From: Humibacter sp. RRB41
Lineage (GTDB): Bacteria > Actinomycetota > Actinomycetes > Actinomycetales > Microbacteriaceae
DNA: 64,000 nt
Direction: 5' to 3'
Assembly: GCF_022761015.1 (NCBI RefSeq)
Contig: NZ_JAKWJQ010000002.1
Coordinates: forward strand, 310,001 to 374,000
Each line of letters opens with the position of its first letter. The stretch's first letter is position 1. Shown here piece after piece: positions 51,375 to 60,222 of the stretch. The notes beneath the pieces are model-generated. The model was not told the origin of the DNA. It saw nothing but the letters and a program-made list of their open reading frames with translations, and searched no databases. A program made the translations under genes and the position numbers.

Positions 51375-51998
51375 CTAACGCGCCGCGTAGTACTCCACGA
51401 CCAGCTGTACGTCACAGGTGACAGGAATCTCTGCGCGCTTGGGACGACGCTCGAGGCGAGCCTGAAGCTTGTCGAGCTCGACGTCGAGGTATGCCGGCGT
51501 CTTGGGCAGCACGTCCACGTGACCGCCGGCTGCGGCGACCTGGAACGGCTCGGTGCCCTCTGAGCGGGCCTTGACGTGGATGAGCTGTCCCGGCTTCACG
51601 CGGAAGGACGGGCGGTCGACGATCTTGCCGTCCACGAGGATGTGGCGGTGCACGACGAACTGACGTGCCTGCGACGTCGTGCGGGCGAAGCCTGCGCGGA
51701 GCACGAGGGCGTCGAGACGCATCTCGAGAAGCTCGACCAGGGTCTCACCGGTCAGGCCCTGCGTGCGGCGGGCCTCTTCGAACGCGATGCGGAGCTGCTT
51801 CTCGCGGATGCCGTACTGGGCGCGCAGGCGCTGCTTCTCACGCAGACGAACGGCGTAGTCGCTGTCGGCCTTGCGCTTGGTGCGCCCGTGCTCGCCGGGC
51901 GCGTATGGCCGCTTCTCCATGAAGCGGGCGGCCTTCGGGGTCAGGGCGACGCCCAGTGACCGGGAGAGGCGGGTCTTGCTGCGGGAACGTGAAGACAC
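51375..51998 (-). CDS. rpsD: 30S ribosomal protein S4
   Basis: 207 residues from a GTG at 51998 with AAAGGA upstream. S4 nucleates 30S assembly. After an N-terminal arginine-rich region (SRSRSKTRLSRSLG, then PYAPGEHGRTKRKADSDYAVRL), the S4 RNA-binding domain begins MRLDALVLRAGFARTTSQARQFVVHRHILVDG. The N-terminal zinc-finger cysteines of some S4 proteins are absent, so this is the zinc-free (C-minus) form. It is a single gene, away from the alpha operon, as usual in Microbacteriaceae-like genomes. Confidence 0.97.
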   Translation of the reverse strand: MSSRSRSKTRLSRSLGVALTPKAARFMEKRPYAPGEHGRTKRKADSDYAVRLREKQRLRAQYGIREKQLRIAFEEARRTQGLTGETLVELLEMRLDALVLRAGFARTTSQARQFVVHRHILVDGKIVDRPSFRVKPGQLIHVKARSEGTEPFQVAAAGGHVDVLPKTPAYLDVELDKLQARLERRPKRAEIPVTCDVQLVVEYYAAR

Positions 51999-52029
51999 GT
52001 CAAGTCCTTTCTGGATTCTTCTCGCTTGT

Positions 52030-52083
52030 GCTGCCATGAAAGAGGCAGCCATTGTCTGATCCGGCGGGGCACAGCTGTGCTCC
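52030..52083 (-). other. Two hairpins in the rpsD leader
   Basis: The 237-base rarA-rpsD gap contains GCTGCC/GGCAGC (52030-52035 with 52044-52049) and the 12-base palindrome GCACAGCTGTGC (52069-52080) with flanking GGG/YCC pairing. If rpsD has its own promoter upstream, these fold in its leader and might serve autoregulation by S4, but no match to a known S4 leader motif is claimed. The rest of the gap holds no clear gene. Confidence 0.35.
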
Positions 52084-52235
52084 GCTTTCGCAATGGGAGG
52101 GATTGCCGGGGTTGCTCGGCTAATGAGCACCGTTCCAATCAGGAACAGCCCTGTCGATCGGTAGCCCGCAGCCGCACGGAACCCTGATCTCGGCCTGTCT
52201 ATGCTACCAGAGCTCTGAGCCCGAACCGACAACCG

Positions 52236-53603
52236 TCATTCGCCACGCGTGATGCGGCGCAGCTTGGCGAGGCGAACGGCGATCTCGCGCTCGTTGCCGT
52301 GCTCGGTTGGCGAGTAGTACACCGAGTTCTTCAGGTCGTCCGGAAGGTATTGCTGACGCACGACGCCCAGTCCATCGTCGTGGGGATAGACGTACCCCTT
52401 ACCGTGTCCGAGGCGTTTCGCTCCCGGATAGTGCCCATCGCGTAGATGCTTCGGCACTCTGCCGATCTTTCCTGCACGCACATCCGCGATCGCGGCATCC
52501 AACGCCATGTAGGCTGCGTTCGATTTCGGTGCGGTCGCCAGATGTACGACGGCCTGGGCGAGCGGGATTCGACCCTCGGGCATTCCGATGTACTGCACTG
52601 CATCCGCGGCAGCGACGGCGACGCCGAGCGCGCTCGGATCGGCCATGCCGATGTCTTCCGACGCGAGAACGATGATGCGCCTCGCGATGAACCGCGGGTC
52701 CTCCCCTGCCTCGATCATCCTGGCCAGATAGTGCAGCGAGGCGTCGACATCCGAACCGCGAACCGACTTGATGAACGCGCTGATCACGTCGTAGTGCTCG
52801 TCGCCGTTGCGGTCGTACCGCAGGAGCGCGCGATCCACGGCGGATGCCACCAGCTCGGCCGTCACCACCGGCACAGCGCCTGCGTCGTCGGCACCGCGCT
52901 CGGCATCCTCGCTTGCTCGCGCATTGTCGACGGCGGAGTTGGCTGCGGCGTCCAACGCGGTGAGCGCACGTCGTGCATCGCCGGACGCGAGCCTGATGAG
53001 CACCGCTCTGGCCTCCGGCTCGAGCGATACGGCATCCTTGAGTCCCCGCTCGTCGTGCACAGCCCGATCGATCAACACGCCGAGGTCGTCGTCGGAGAGC
53101 TGCTCCAACGTGAGCAGGAGGGAACGGGACAGCAGCGGGGAAATGACCGAGAACGACGGATTCTCGGTCGTCGCGGCGACCAGAATGACCCAACCGTTCT
53201 CGACCCCCGGCAGAAGGGCGTCCTGCTGAGCCTTCGTGAAGCGGTGGATCTCGTCGAGGAACAGGACGGTGGAGACGCCGTAGAGGTCGCGGTCTGACTG
53301 CGCCTGCTCCATCACCGCACGGACGTCGCGCACGCCGGCCGACACGGCGGAGAGTTCGACGAAGCGGCGTCCTGACGAATGTGCGATCACCTGGGCGATC
53401 GTGGTCTTGCCCGTGCCGGGCGGGCCCCAGAGGATGACCGAGACGGAGCCGCGCTCCCCCGTCGTGTCCCCAGCGAGCGAGATGAGCGGCGAACCCGGAC
53501 CCAGAAGGTGACGCTGCCCGGCGATCTCGTCGATTCTGCGCGGCCTCATCCGCACCGCCAGCGGTGTCGCGCCCACGCGCAACCCCTGCTGTGTGCTCGC
53601 CAT
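52236..53603 (-). CDS. rarA: Replication-associated recombination protein A (AAA+ ATPase)
   Basis: 455 residues from the ATG at 53603. RarA (MgsA), related to clamp loaders and eukaryotic WRNIP1, acts at stalled replication forks. The N-terminus [23 protein letters not shown] is typical. Walker [10 protein letters not shown] is at 60-68, and Walker [11 protein letters not shown] near 113-122, with sensor and arginine-finger region [16 protein letters not shown]. The C-terminal tetramerisation domain contains [17 protein letters not shown] and a YPHD motif. There is no Shine-Dalgarno sequence, and a -10 box lies at leaderless distance. Confidence 0.96.
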   Translation of the reverse strand: MASTQQGLRVGATPLAVRMRPRRIDEIAGQRHLLGPGSPLISLAGDTTGERGSVSVILWGPPGTGKTTIAQVIAHSSGRRFVELSAVSAGVRDVRAVMEQAQSDRDLYGVSTVLFLDEIHRFTKAQQDALLPGVENGWVILVAATTENPSFSVISPLLSRSLLLTLEQLSDDDLGVLIDRAVHDERGLKDAVSLEPEARAVLIRLASGDARRALTALDAAANSAVDNARASEDAERGADDAGAVPVVTAELVASAVDRALLRYDRNGDEHYDVISAFIKSVRGSDVDASLHYLARMIEAGEDPRFIARRIIVLASEDIGMADPSALGVAVAAADAVQYIGMPEGRIPLAQAVVHLATAPKSNAAYMALDAAIADVRAGKIGRVPKHLRDGHYPGAKRLGHGKGYVYPHDDGLGVVRQQYLPDDLKNSVYYSPTEHGNEREIAVRLAKLRRITRGE

Positions 53604-53610
53604 GCGCTCA

Positions 53611-53616
53611 AGGATA
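53611..53616 (-). promoter_or_regulatory. Candidate -10 box (TATCCT) for leaderless rarA
   Basis: TATCCT on the minus strand ends 7 bases before the rarA ATG, which lacks a ribosome binding site. This would be the first promoter of the 49-kb minus-strand run. Confidence 0.45.
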
Positions 53617-53642
53617 GAGCGGTGCACTGACAGCCTCTTCAT

Positions 53643-53671
53643 TTGGACTGCATGGGCTCGGTGCGTAAAGT
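53643..53671 (+). promoter_or_regulatory. Sigma70-type promoter for the cyclophilin gene
   Basis: TTGGAC (53643-53648), a 17-base spacer, and TAAAGT (53666-53671) form a good housekeeping promoter in the divergent rarA/cyclophilin gap. The transcript would have a leader of about 80 bases containing GGCGCTGAAGCGCC, a small hairpin before the ribosome binding site. Confidence 0.6.
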
Positions 53672-53757
53672 TCAGCCGTGGGTTGCCCTCGTCGGCGGCC
53701 CGCGCCCCTGACTGCCCCTGACTCTCGGCGCTGAAGCGCCCCCGGTGGAGGATGCCC

Positions 53758-54564
53758 GTGTCCGCGAAGAAGCAGAACGACCGCGAGGCGAGACAGGCTC
53801 GCGAGCGGCTGCGCGCCTATCAGGCCAGACAGGCCGTGCACGATCACACGAAGAAGAGGCGCGTGCGCGACAACCTGATCGCCGGTGGTGTGGTGGTGAT
53901 CGTGCTGGCGCTGGCCGTCGTGCTGCAGCTCACCTATTTCTCTGCAGGGCCGGGCAAGCCTGTCGCGTCGGCCAAAGCATCCGCGACCGCGACGCCCACC
54001 CCGACCGCCGCGGCGACCGACGGGAACTCCGGCGATGTACCGTCCAAATCGCTTGCCGATGGACGTACCTGGACGGGAACTCTCAAGATCAACAACATCT
54101 CTCTTGGCATCTCGCTCGACGGTGCCAAGGCTCCGCAGGCGGTGTCGTCGATGATCTCGCTGGCGAAGAAGGACTTCTTCAACGGCACGAAATGCCACCG
54201 CCTCACCACGAGCGACGGCTTCAAGGTGCTGCAGTGCGGCGACCCGAAGGGCGATGGCACCGGGGGGCCCGGCTACTACTTCGGCCCGGTCGAGAACGCC
54301 CCCTCCGACGGCAAGTACGTCGAAGGCACCATCGCGATGGCGAGGCAGAGCGACAATGCCTACAGCAACGGCAGCCAATTCTTCATCGTCTACGGCGACA
54401 CGACGATTCCGGCAGACAGCGCCGGTGGATACACGGTCATCGGCAAGGTCACGAGCGGGCTCGACACGCTGAAGAAGGATGTCACAGACAAGGGCGTGCA
54501 GGGCGGGGGAACGGACGGCACACCGGTCGTCACGCCGACCATCGATTCGCTCACCCTGAAGTGA
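53758..54564 (+). CDS. Membrane-anchored cyclophilin-type peptidyl-prolyl isomerase
   Basis: 268 residues. GTG at 53758 is preferred over ATG at 53752 because GGTGGAGG ends directly against that ATG but sits at a normal distance from the GTG. A basic cytoplasmic N-terminus rich in Arg, Gln and Ala (1-40) leads into one membrane helix (about 41-64), then a Thr/Ala/Pro linker and a cyclophilin domain (about 100-268). The domain shows [38 protein letters not shown] and [14 protein letters not shown], with the family SQFFI core. It should fold exported proteins outside the membrane. A large inverted repeat follows the stop. Confidence 0.92.
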   Translation: MSAKKQNDREARQARERLRAYQARQAVHDHTKKRRVRDNLIAGGVVVIVLALAVVLQLTYFSAGPGKPVASAKASATATPTPTAAATDGNSGDVPSKSLADGRTWTGTLKINNISLGISLDGAKAPQAVSSMISLAKKDFFNGTKCHRLTTSDGFKVLQCGDPKGDGTGGPGYYFGPVENAPSDGKYVEGTIAMARQSDNAYSNGSQFFIVYGDTTIPADSAGGYTVIGKVTSGLDTLKKDVTDKGVQGGGTDGTPVVTPTIDSLTLK

Positions 54565-54568
54565 CGTT

Positions 54569-54622
54569 ACGGCCCGGCACAAGGGTCGGCATGCCGTGCA
54601 ATAGGATTTTGTACCGGGCCGT
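54569..54622 (+). other. Large inverted repeat between cyclophilin and DUF349 genes
   Basis: ACGGCCCGG-c-ACAA (54569-54582) pairs with TTGT-a-CCGGGCCGT (54609-54622): 9 plus 4 bp with one mismatch. An inner palindrome CGGCATGCCG lies at 54587-54596, and a -10-like TAGGAT at 54602-54607 falls inside the loop. It begins 4 bases after the cyclophilin stop. It may be a terminator, or an operator or structured leader for the next gene. Confidence 0.55.
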
Positions 54623-54658
54623 GGTGATATCGCGGCCGTACTCGGACAGGTGAGACTC

Positions 54659-55888
54659 GTGGCAACTTCTGAACAGCACCCGTTGGGGCGTGTCGATGAC
54701 GCCGGCGTCGTCTACGTGCGCGTCGGCGAGGAAGAGCGTGTGGTCGGTGAATATCCCGGCGCCACCGCAGAGGAGGCACTCGCCTATTTCGAGCGCAAGT
54801 ACGCGGATCTCGCGGGCCAGGTCGGTCTGCTGGAGCAGCGAGCGCGTCGTGGCGCACCGGCATCCGATGTCGCGAAGGCCGTCGCGACCCTCAAAGAGTC
54901 TGTTGCGAACGCGAACGCCGTCGGAGATCTTGCGGCTCTCGACGAACGGCTCTCGAAGCTGAGCGGCGCCGTCGAGGAGCTCACGGAGCAGCAGAGCGCA
55001 GAGGCGAAGGCCGCCATCGAGCAGGCCATCGCGGAACGCACGGCGATCGTCGAAGGGGTCGAGGCGCTTGCCGACGAAGACCCTGCGAAGACGCAGTGGA
55101 AGGAAGCGGGGGCCAAGCTCGACGAGCTCTTCGCCGCGTGGCAGAAGCACCAGCACGATGGGCCTCGCCTGCCCAAGAACGACGCCAACGAACTGTGGAA
55201 GCGATTCCGCGCGGCCCGCACGACGCTCGAGCGCAATCGCAAGGCCTTCTTCGCCGAGCTCGATACGCAGCACCGCGACGTTCGGGCTCGCAAGACGGAG
55301 CTCATCGAGCGGGCCGAAGGGCTGGCACCTCTCGGCGTCGGAGGCATTCCCGAGTACCGCACGCTGCTCGACGACTGGAAGCGGGCTGGCCGAGCCGGCA
55401 AGCGGACCGACGACGCGCTCTGGGCCAGGTTCAAGGCCGCCGGCGACGTTCTCTATGCGGCGAAGGCGGAGTCGGACGCCGTCGAGAACGAAGAGTTCCA
55501 GCAGAATCTCGAGCAGAAGCTCGCGCTTCTCGAGGAGGCGGAGCCGCTTCTCAAGGCCACCGACCGTAGCGCGGCCAGGGCGACGCTCCTGTCCATCCAG
55601 ACGCGATGGGATGCCGTCGGCAAGGTCCCGCGTGACCAGGTCAAGACGATCGAAGAACGGCTGCGTCGCGTCGAGACGTCCGTGCGCAAGCTGGACGAGG
55701 AGCACTGGCAACGGAGCAACCCCGAGAAGAAGGCACGCTCGGAGGGGCTCGCTGCGCAGCTCGCCGATGCCATCGCCAAGCTCGAATCAGAGCTCGAAGA
55801 GGCGAAGGCGTCCGGCGATGCGAAGGCGATCGCGAACGCTCAGGAAGCACTGGACGCGCGAAAGGCGTGGCTGGGCGCGATTCACTGA
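54659..55888 (+). CDS. DUF349-domain protein
   Basis: 409 residues from a GTG at 54659, with AGG 8 bases upstream; a GTG at 54650 is an alternative without a binding site. After a short beta-rich N-terminus (VDDAGVVYVRVGEEERVVGEYPG), three or more DUF349 repeats follow, each a highly charged three-helix unit with a W-K-x-A-G-type pattern (QWKEAGAKLDELFAAWQ, LDDWKRAGRAGKRTDDALWARF, TRWDAVGKVPRD). The family is nearly all alpha-helical and of unknown function in bacteria. No membrane segment or catalytic motif is present. It is monocistronic or weakly linked to the cyclophilin. Confidence 0.88.
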   Translation: MATSEQHPLGRVDDAGVVYVRVGEEERVVGEYPGATAEEALAYFERKYADLAGQVGLLEQRARRGAPASDVAKAVATLKESVANANAVGDLAALDERLSKLSGAVEELTEQQSAEAKAAIEQAIAERTAIVEGVEALADEDPAKTQWKEAGAKLDELFAAWQKHQHDGPRLPKNDANELWKRFRAARTTLERNRKAFFAELDTQHRDVRARKTELIERAEGLAPLGVGGIPEYRTLLDDWKRAGRAGKRTDDALWARFKAAGDVLYAAKAESDAVENEEFQQNLEQKLALLEEAEPLLKATDRSAARATLLSIQTRWDAVGKVPRDQVKTIEERLRRVETSVRKLDEEHWQRSNPEKKARSEGLAAQLADAIAKLESELEEAKASGDAKAIANAQEALDARKAWLGAIH

Positions 55889-55972
55889 TCCGCTGTTCTC
55901 CACCGGCTCGAGTTCTCCACGAACCTCGGCAGGAGCGGAGTCGGTAGTCGTGCGGAACGCGACGATGGAGGT

Positions 55973-56542
55973 ATGGCTCGATCGATGGCATCCGTACTCC
56001 GCCCGGGCGGGGTCCTCACCGTCGCCGAGCTGAGTGCGTCGCGCCTCGACGGTGAGGTCTTTCGCATCGACGAGGCGTTCGCTCCCGTCGACGAGGTCGA
56101 CTGCGACGGTCTGCGTGCCCTGGCCATGCTCGAGCTCACGGGCACACGCATGATCGCGGAACTCGACAGCGCGCTGTGGATCAACGGCATCCGTCCGACT
56201 CCACCGTCCGTCCACCGGGTCTGCGTCGCCCGTACCGATCGCATGAAGTTCCCGCCGTCGCCGCGATTCGTGGTGCGCGAGGTGACCCTTCGGCCTGGCG
56301 ACGTCGAGTCGATCTCCGGCATGCGGGTCACGGTGCCGGCGCGCATCCTCTTCGATCTGGCTGTGGTCGGCGGCGACGATTCCTCCCGCGATGCCGCAGC
56401 GCTTCTGGAACGCTGGCCGACCTGCCTGCACGCGTGCGTTTCGCGGGTTAAGAAGACCCACAACCTTCCAGGCAAGAACGCGGCACTGGCCCGGCTGAGG
56501 GAATGGACGACTCAGCCGGCGCTGACCCGGTACACGTCGTAG
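55973..56542 (+). CDS. AbiEi-antitoxin-like protein, orphan
   Basis: 189 residues if the ATG at 55973 is used. GATGGAGG ends 1 base before it, which suggests the ATG at 55985 (MASVLRPGGVLTVAELSASR) may be the real start. The N-terminus resembles a winged helix. The middle (ALWINGIRPTPPSVHRVCV) and the motif VREVTLRPGDVESISGMRVTVPARILFDLAVVG match the AbiEi/type IV antitoxin C-terminal domain often annotated in Microbacteriaceae. No AbiEii-type toxin gene is beside it, so a chromosomal regulator role is as likely as defence. Its 3' end overlaps the opposite rel gene by 31 bases. Confidence 0.72.
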   Translation: MARSMASVLRPGGVLTVAELSASRLDGEVFRIDEAFAPVDEVDCDGLRALAMLELTGTRMIAELDSALWINGIRPTPPSVHRVCVARTDRMKFPPSPRFVVREVTLRPGDVESISGMRVTVPARILFDLAVVGGDDSSRDAAALLERWPTCLHACVSRVKKTHNLPGKNAALARLREWTTQPALTRYTS

Positions 56543-58758
56543 ACGGCGTCGATGCGGCGAACAGCGTTCAAGACGCGGTCCAAGTGTGTCGTGTCCCCCA
56601 TCTCGAAGACGAAACGGCTCAACGCCAGACGATCGCTCGAGGTGGAGACCGTTGCCGAGAGGATGTTCACGTGGTGTTCCGAGAGCACTCGGGTCACATC
56701 CGAGAGCAGACCGGATCGATCGAGTGCCTCCACCTGGATCTGAACCATGAAGATGCTCTTAGAGGAAGGCGCCCACTCCACATCGATCATGCGCTCCGGC
56801 TCGCGCATCAGGTCCTGTACGTTGTGACAATTCGCCTGGTGAACGCTGACACCCGATCCGCGCGTGATGAAGCCGACGATGGCGTCACCCGGAACCGGCG
56901 TACAGCACTTGGCGAGCTTGACGAGGATGTCAGGTGCCCCACGAACGAGCACGCCGGAGTCGCTGTTGCGCAGCTGTCGTCCTCGCGCCCTGGCGGGCGG
57001 AGGCAACTCTGTCACGTCGCTCTCGGTCTCCGACTGCAGCGAGGTGACGACCTTCTCCAGCACCGACTGGGTGCTGACATGGCCCTCGCCGATCGCGGCG
57101 TACAACGCCGAGACGTCGTCGTACTTCATGAGCGCCGCGACCTCGCCGAGAGAGTCCTGGCTCATCAGTCGTTGCAGCGGAAGGTTCTGCTTGCGCATCG
57201 CCCTGGCGATGGAGTCTTTACCCTGCTCGATCGCCTCGTCACGGCGTTCCTTCGTGAACCACTGGCGGATCTTGTTCCGTGCCCTCGGGCTCTTGACGAA
57301 GTTCAGCCAGTCCTGGCTCGGCCCGGAATCGGGATTCTTCGACGTGAAGACCTCGACCACGTCACCTGTCGCGAGCGGCGATTCGAGAGGCACGAGGCGA
57401 CCGTTCACCTTCGCGCCCATGGTGCGGTGGCCCACCTCCGTATGCACGGCGTACGCGAAGTCGACGGGCGTGGCTCCCGATGGCAGCCCGATCACCCTGC
57501 CCTTCGGGGTGAAGACGTAGACCTCTTTGGCACCGATCTCGAAGCGCAGCGAGTCCAAGAACTCGCTCGGATCGGCCGTCTCGGCCTGCCAGTCCGAGAT
57601 GTGCGCGAGCCACGCCATGTCGGTGTCGACCTTGCCGTCGTCCTTACCGGCGACCCTCTCCTTGTACTTCCAGTGAGCGGCGACACCGAACTCGGCACGC
57701 TGGTGCATCTCCTCCGTGCGGATCTGGATCTCGACCGCGCGGCCCTCCGGGCCGATCACCGTGGTGTGCAGGGATTGGTAGAGGTTGAACTTCGGGGTGG
57801 CGATGTAATCCTTGAAGCGTCCGGGCATCGGAGTCCATCTGGCGTGGATCTGCCCGAGCACGGCGTAGCAATCCCGCACGGATCCGACGATTACACGGAT
57901 GCCGACAAGATCGTAGATCTCGTCGAACTCACGCCCCCGAACCACCATCTTCTGGTAGATCGAGTAGAACTGCTTCGGCCTGCCGACGACCTTTCCGCGC
58001 ATCTTCGCGGATTTCAGATCATCGTTGATGGAGTCCGTCACGTGCTGCACGACGCGTTCGCGCTCGGGCGAACGCTGCTTGACGAGATTCTCGATCTCGA
58101 CATACAGCTTCGGATAGAGGACTGCGAACGAAAGATCTTCAAGCTCCCACTTGATGGCCTGGATACCGAGTCGATGCGCGAGCGGAGCGTAGATCTCCAG
58201 CGTCTCGGTGGCTTTCCTCGTTGCGGTCGATGCGGGGACGAATCCCCAGGTACGGGCGTTGTGCAACCGATCGGCAAGCTTGATGATCAGCACGCGGATG
58301 TCTTTCGACATCGCCACGATCATCTTGCGAACAGTCTCCGCCTGGGCGCTCTCGCCGTACTTGACCTTGTCGAGCTTGGTCACGCCGTCGACGAGCATGC
58401 CGATCTCGTCACCGAAGTCGGCGCGCAGCTCGTCCAGGGAGTACTCGGTGTCCTCGACGGTGTCGTGCAGCAGCGCCGCGGCGATGGCTTTGGATCCGAT
58501 CCCGAGGTCTGCCAGAATCTGCGCGACGGCCACGGGATGCGTGATGTAGGGCTCGCCGCTGCGCCTCGTCTGCCCCGAATGGGCACGTTCTGCAGCTCTA
58601 TACGCGCGTTCGATCAGCGCCAGATCGGCCTTCGGGTGGTGCATCCGTACGGTCTTCAAAAGCGTGTCCACTGCACCGGCAGGCTGCTGGGCACGGGAGA
58701 AGAGCCTCGGTACCAGACGGCGCAAGGAGGCGGTCTGCGGCGTCGTCGTATCAACCAT
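56512..58758 (-). CDS. rel: Bifunctional (p)ppGpp synthetase/hydrolase Rel
   Basis: 748 residues. It makes and degrades (p)ppGpp. The hydrolase HD domain keeps HDTVED at 98-103. The synthetase domain has YDLVGIRVIVGSVRDCYAVLG and GRFKDYIATPKFNLYQSLHTTV. The RFKD form of the RxKD motif is typical of bifunctional enzymes, unlike ExDD of RelA. TGS (VYVFTPKGRVIGLPSGATPVDFAYAVH), helical/zinc-finger-like and C-terminal ACT domains follow. A good ribosome binding site (GGGAGGCG) precedes the ATG. Confidence 0.97.
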   Translation of the reverse strand: MVDTTTPQTASLRRLVPRLFSRAQQPAGAVDTLLKTVRMHHPKADLALIERAYRAAERAHSGQTRRSGEPYITHPVAVAQILADLGIGSKAIAAALLHDTVEDTEYSLDELRADFGDEIGMLVDGVTKLDKVKYGESAQAETVRKMIVAMSKDIRVLIIKLADRLHNARTWGFVPASTATRKATETLEIYAPLAHRLGIQAIKWELEDLSFAVLYPKLYVEIENLVKQRSPERERVVQHVTDSINDDLKSAKMRGKVVGRPKQFYSIYQKMVVRGREFDEIYDLVGIRVIVGSVRDCYAVLGQIHARWTPMPGRFKDYIATPKFNLYQSLHTTVIGPEGRAVEIQIRTEEMHQRAEFGVAAHWKYKERVAGKDDGKVDTDMAWLAHISDWQAETADPSEFLDSLRFEIGAKEVYVFTPKGRVIGLPSGATPVDFAYAVHTEVGHRTMGAKVNGRLVPLESPLATGDVVEVFTSKNPDSGPSQDWLNFVKSPRARNKIRQWFTKERRDEAIEQGKDSIARAMRKQNLPLQRLMSQDSLGEVAALMKYDDVSALYAAIGEGHVSTQSVLEKVVTSLQSETESDVTELPPPARARGRQLRNSDSGVLVRGAPDILVKLAKCCTPVPGDAIVGFITRGSGVSVHQANCHNVQDLMREPERMIDVEWAPSSKSIFMVQIQVEALDRSGLLSDVTRVLSEHHVNILSATVSTSSDRLALSRFVFEMGDTTHLDRVLNAVRRIDAVYDVYRVSAG

Positions 58759-58778
58759 CAGTATCGCCTCCCTCGATT

Positions 58779-58784
58779 ATTATC
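58779..58784 (-). promoter_or_regulatory. Candidate -10 box (GATAAT) for rel
   Basis: GATAAT on the minus strand lies 20 bases before the rel ATG, ahead of its ribosome binding site, in the 78-base gap after the rhodanese gene. No clear -35 is seen at 17 bases. Confidence 0.4.
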
Positions 58785-58836
58785 GCGGGTCCGCTCCGGC
58801 CGTATGGACGGGTCCGCTCACAGCGCAGTGTCCGCC

Positions 58837-59187
58837 CTAGCTTCGCCCGTCGACTTCGCCCGTCACGACATTGCCCCCGGATGCCTGCCAGGCCACCATT
58901 CCGCCGGCCACGTCGATCGCGGCGTAGTCCGCGCGCACCAGGGAATCGGTGACCATGCGGGACCGACCGCCGACGTGGCAGATGACCGCGATCGGCGTCC
59001 CGTCGTCCGGCAGTTCGTCTTGCCGGAGTCCGAGGTCGCCCATCGGAATGTGGTGTGCCTCCGGCACGTGGCCGTCCACCCACTCGGATGGTTCACGAAC
59101 GTCGAGAAGCCACACCTTGTCAGCAGCTACAAGTGCTATCGCCTCGCGCGCGTCGATGGACTCACCCGGTTCGTGCGCTGACGGCAT
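58837..59187 (-). CDS. Rhodanese-domain protein
   Basis: 116 residues, a single rhodanese domain. VWLLDVREPSEWVDGHVPEAHHIPMGDL is the N-terminal signature, and the active-site loop is CHVGGRS with Cys70, so sulfur-transfer activity is possible. The protein is cytoplasmic, with no signal peptide. It lies 12 bases after secF and 78 before rel. In many actinobacteria this slot holds apt (adenine phosphoribosyltransferase), which is missing here. Confidence 0.9.
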   Translation of the reverse strand: MPSAHEPGESIDAREAIALVAADKVWLLDVREPSEWVDGHVPEAHHIPMGDLGLRQDELPDDGTPIAVICHVGGRSRMVTDSLVRADYAAIDVAGGMVAWQASGGNVVTGEVDGRS

Positions 59188-59199
59188 GGTCTCTCCCTG

Positions 59200-60222
59200 C
59201 TACTTCGCGCTCGCGTCGGCCGCGACCGGCGCCTTGGATCTGGTGGCGAGCACCTTGCGATCGTGCTTCTTGATGGCGGCCTCGCCTCGGCGGAGGTCGG
59301 CATACAACGGTGCCGCAATGAAAATCGTCGAGTACGTGCCGATCAGGATTCCGATGAAGAGTGCGAGCGAGATGTCACGAAGCGTGTCGGCGCCCAGCAC
59401 GAACGCACCGATGAAGAGGATCGCCCCGACCGGCAGCGCCGCGACGACGGCCGTGTTGATCGACCGCACAAGCGTCTGGTTCACGGCGAGGTTCACTGAC
59501 TCTGTGAAGGTGTGTTTCAGACCTTCGCTGTCGCCCCTGGTGTTCTCACGGATCTTGTCGAACACCACGACGGTGTCGTAGAGCGAGTAGCCGAGAATCG
59601 TCAGGAAGCCGATCATCGTCGCGGGCGTGATCTCGAAGCCGACCAGCGCGTAGATGCCCGCCGTGATGATCAGGTCGTGGAACAGAGAGATGATCGCCGC
59701 TGCCGACATCTTCCACGTTCGGAAGTACAGCGCCATGGCGATGAACGCCAGGAGCAGGAAGACGACGAGGCCCTGGATCGCCTGTCGTGAGACGTCGGCA
59801 CCCCAGCTCGGGCCGATATACGTCGAAGCGACCTGGGACTGCGGAACGCCGTACGCGGCGCCGAGGTTCGCCGCGACAGATTTGGTCTGGTCGGTGGTGA
59901 GCTGGTCGGTCTGCACCCGAACGCCCTTGCCGTTCGTGCCGTTCGTCACGCTGACCTGCACTGTCGCGTTCGCCTTGACCTCGTGCACGGCCTGCTGCGC
60001 CAGGGTCTGGTCGGTCGTCGTGACGTCGGACACGGTGAACTGCGAGCCGCCGCGGAAGTCGATGCCGAAGTTGAAGCCGCCCTTGGCGATCGGGATGATG
60101 ATCGACGCGATGACGAGGACGATCGCGACCGAATACCAGATCTTCTGCTTGCCGACGAAATCGATCGAACGTGCGCCGGTGTAGAGATCGTTACCGAACT
60201 TCTGGAAGCGTGTGGCAGCCAT
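59200..60222 (-). CDS. secF: Protein translocase subunit SecF
   Basis: 340 residues. SecF with SecD uses the proton motive force to pull exported proteins through SecYEG. Six hydrophobic segments are visible, the first at about 31-48. The conserved FGIDFRGGSQFTV loop follows it, and the membrane core contains GYSLYDTVVVFDKIRENTRGD with the conserved Asp and Arg. The C-terminus is a short Lys/Arg-rich tail. The ATG overlaps the secD stop by one base. Confidence 0.97.
   Translation of the reverse strand: MAATRFQKFGNDLYTGARSIDFVGKQKIWYSVAIVLVIASIIIPIAKGGFNFGIDFRGGSQFTVSDVTTTDQTLAQQAVHEVKANATVQVSVTNGTNGKGVRVQTDQLTTDQTKSVAANLGAAYGVPQSQVASTYIGPSWGADVSRQAIQGLVVFLLLAFIAMALYFRTWKMSAAAIISLFHDLIITAGIYALVGFEITPATMIGFLTILGYSLYDTVVVFDKIRENTRGDSEGLKHTFTESVNLAVNQTLVRSINTAVVAALPVGAILFIGAFVLGADTLRDISLALFIGILIGTYSTIFIAAPLYADLRRGEAAIKKHDRKVLATRSKAPVAADASAK

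Noticed and set aside
55973-56542. A two-gene toxin-antitoxin system next to rel
   Set aside because: No toxin-like gene adjoins the AbiEi-like gene; the neighbours are DUF349 and rel.
56503-59181. 892-codon plus-strand open frame opposite rel and the rhodanese gene
   Set aside because: It is antisense to Rel, which has complete HD, synthetase, TGS and ACT motifs; the antisense frame has none.
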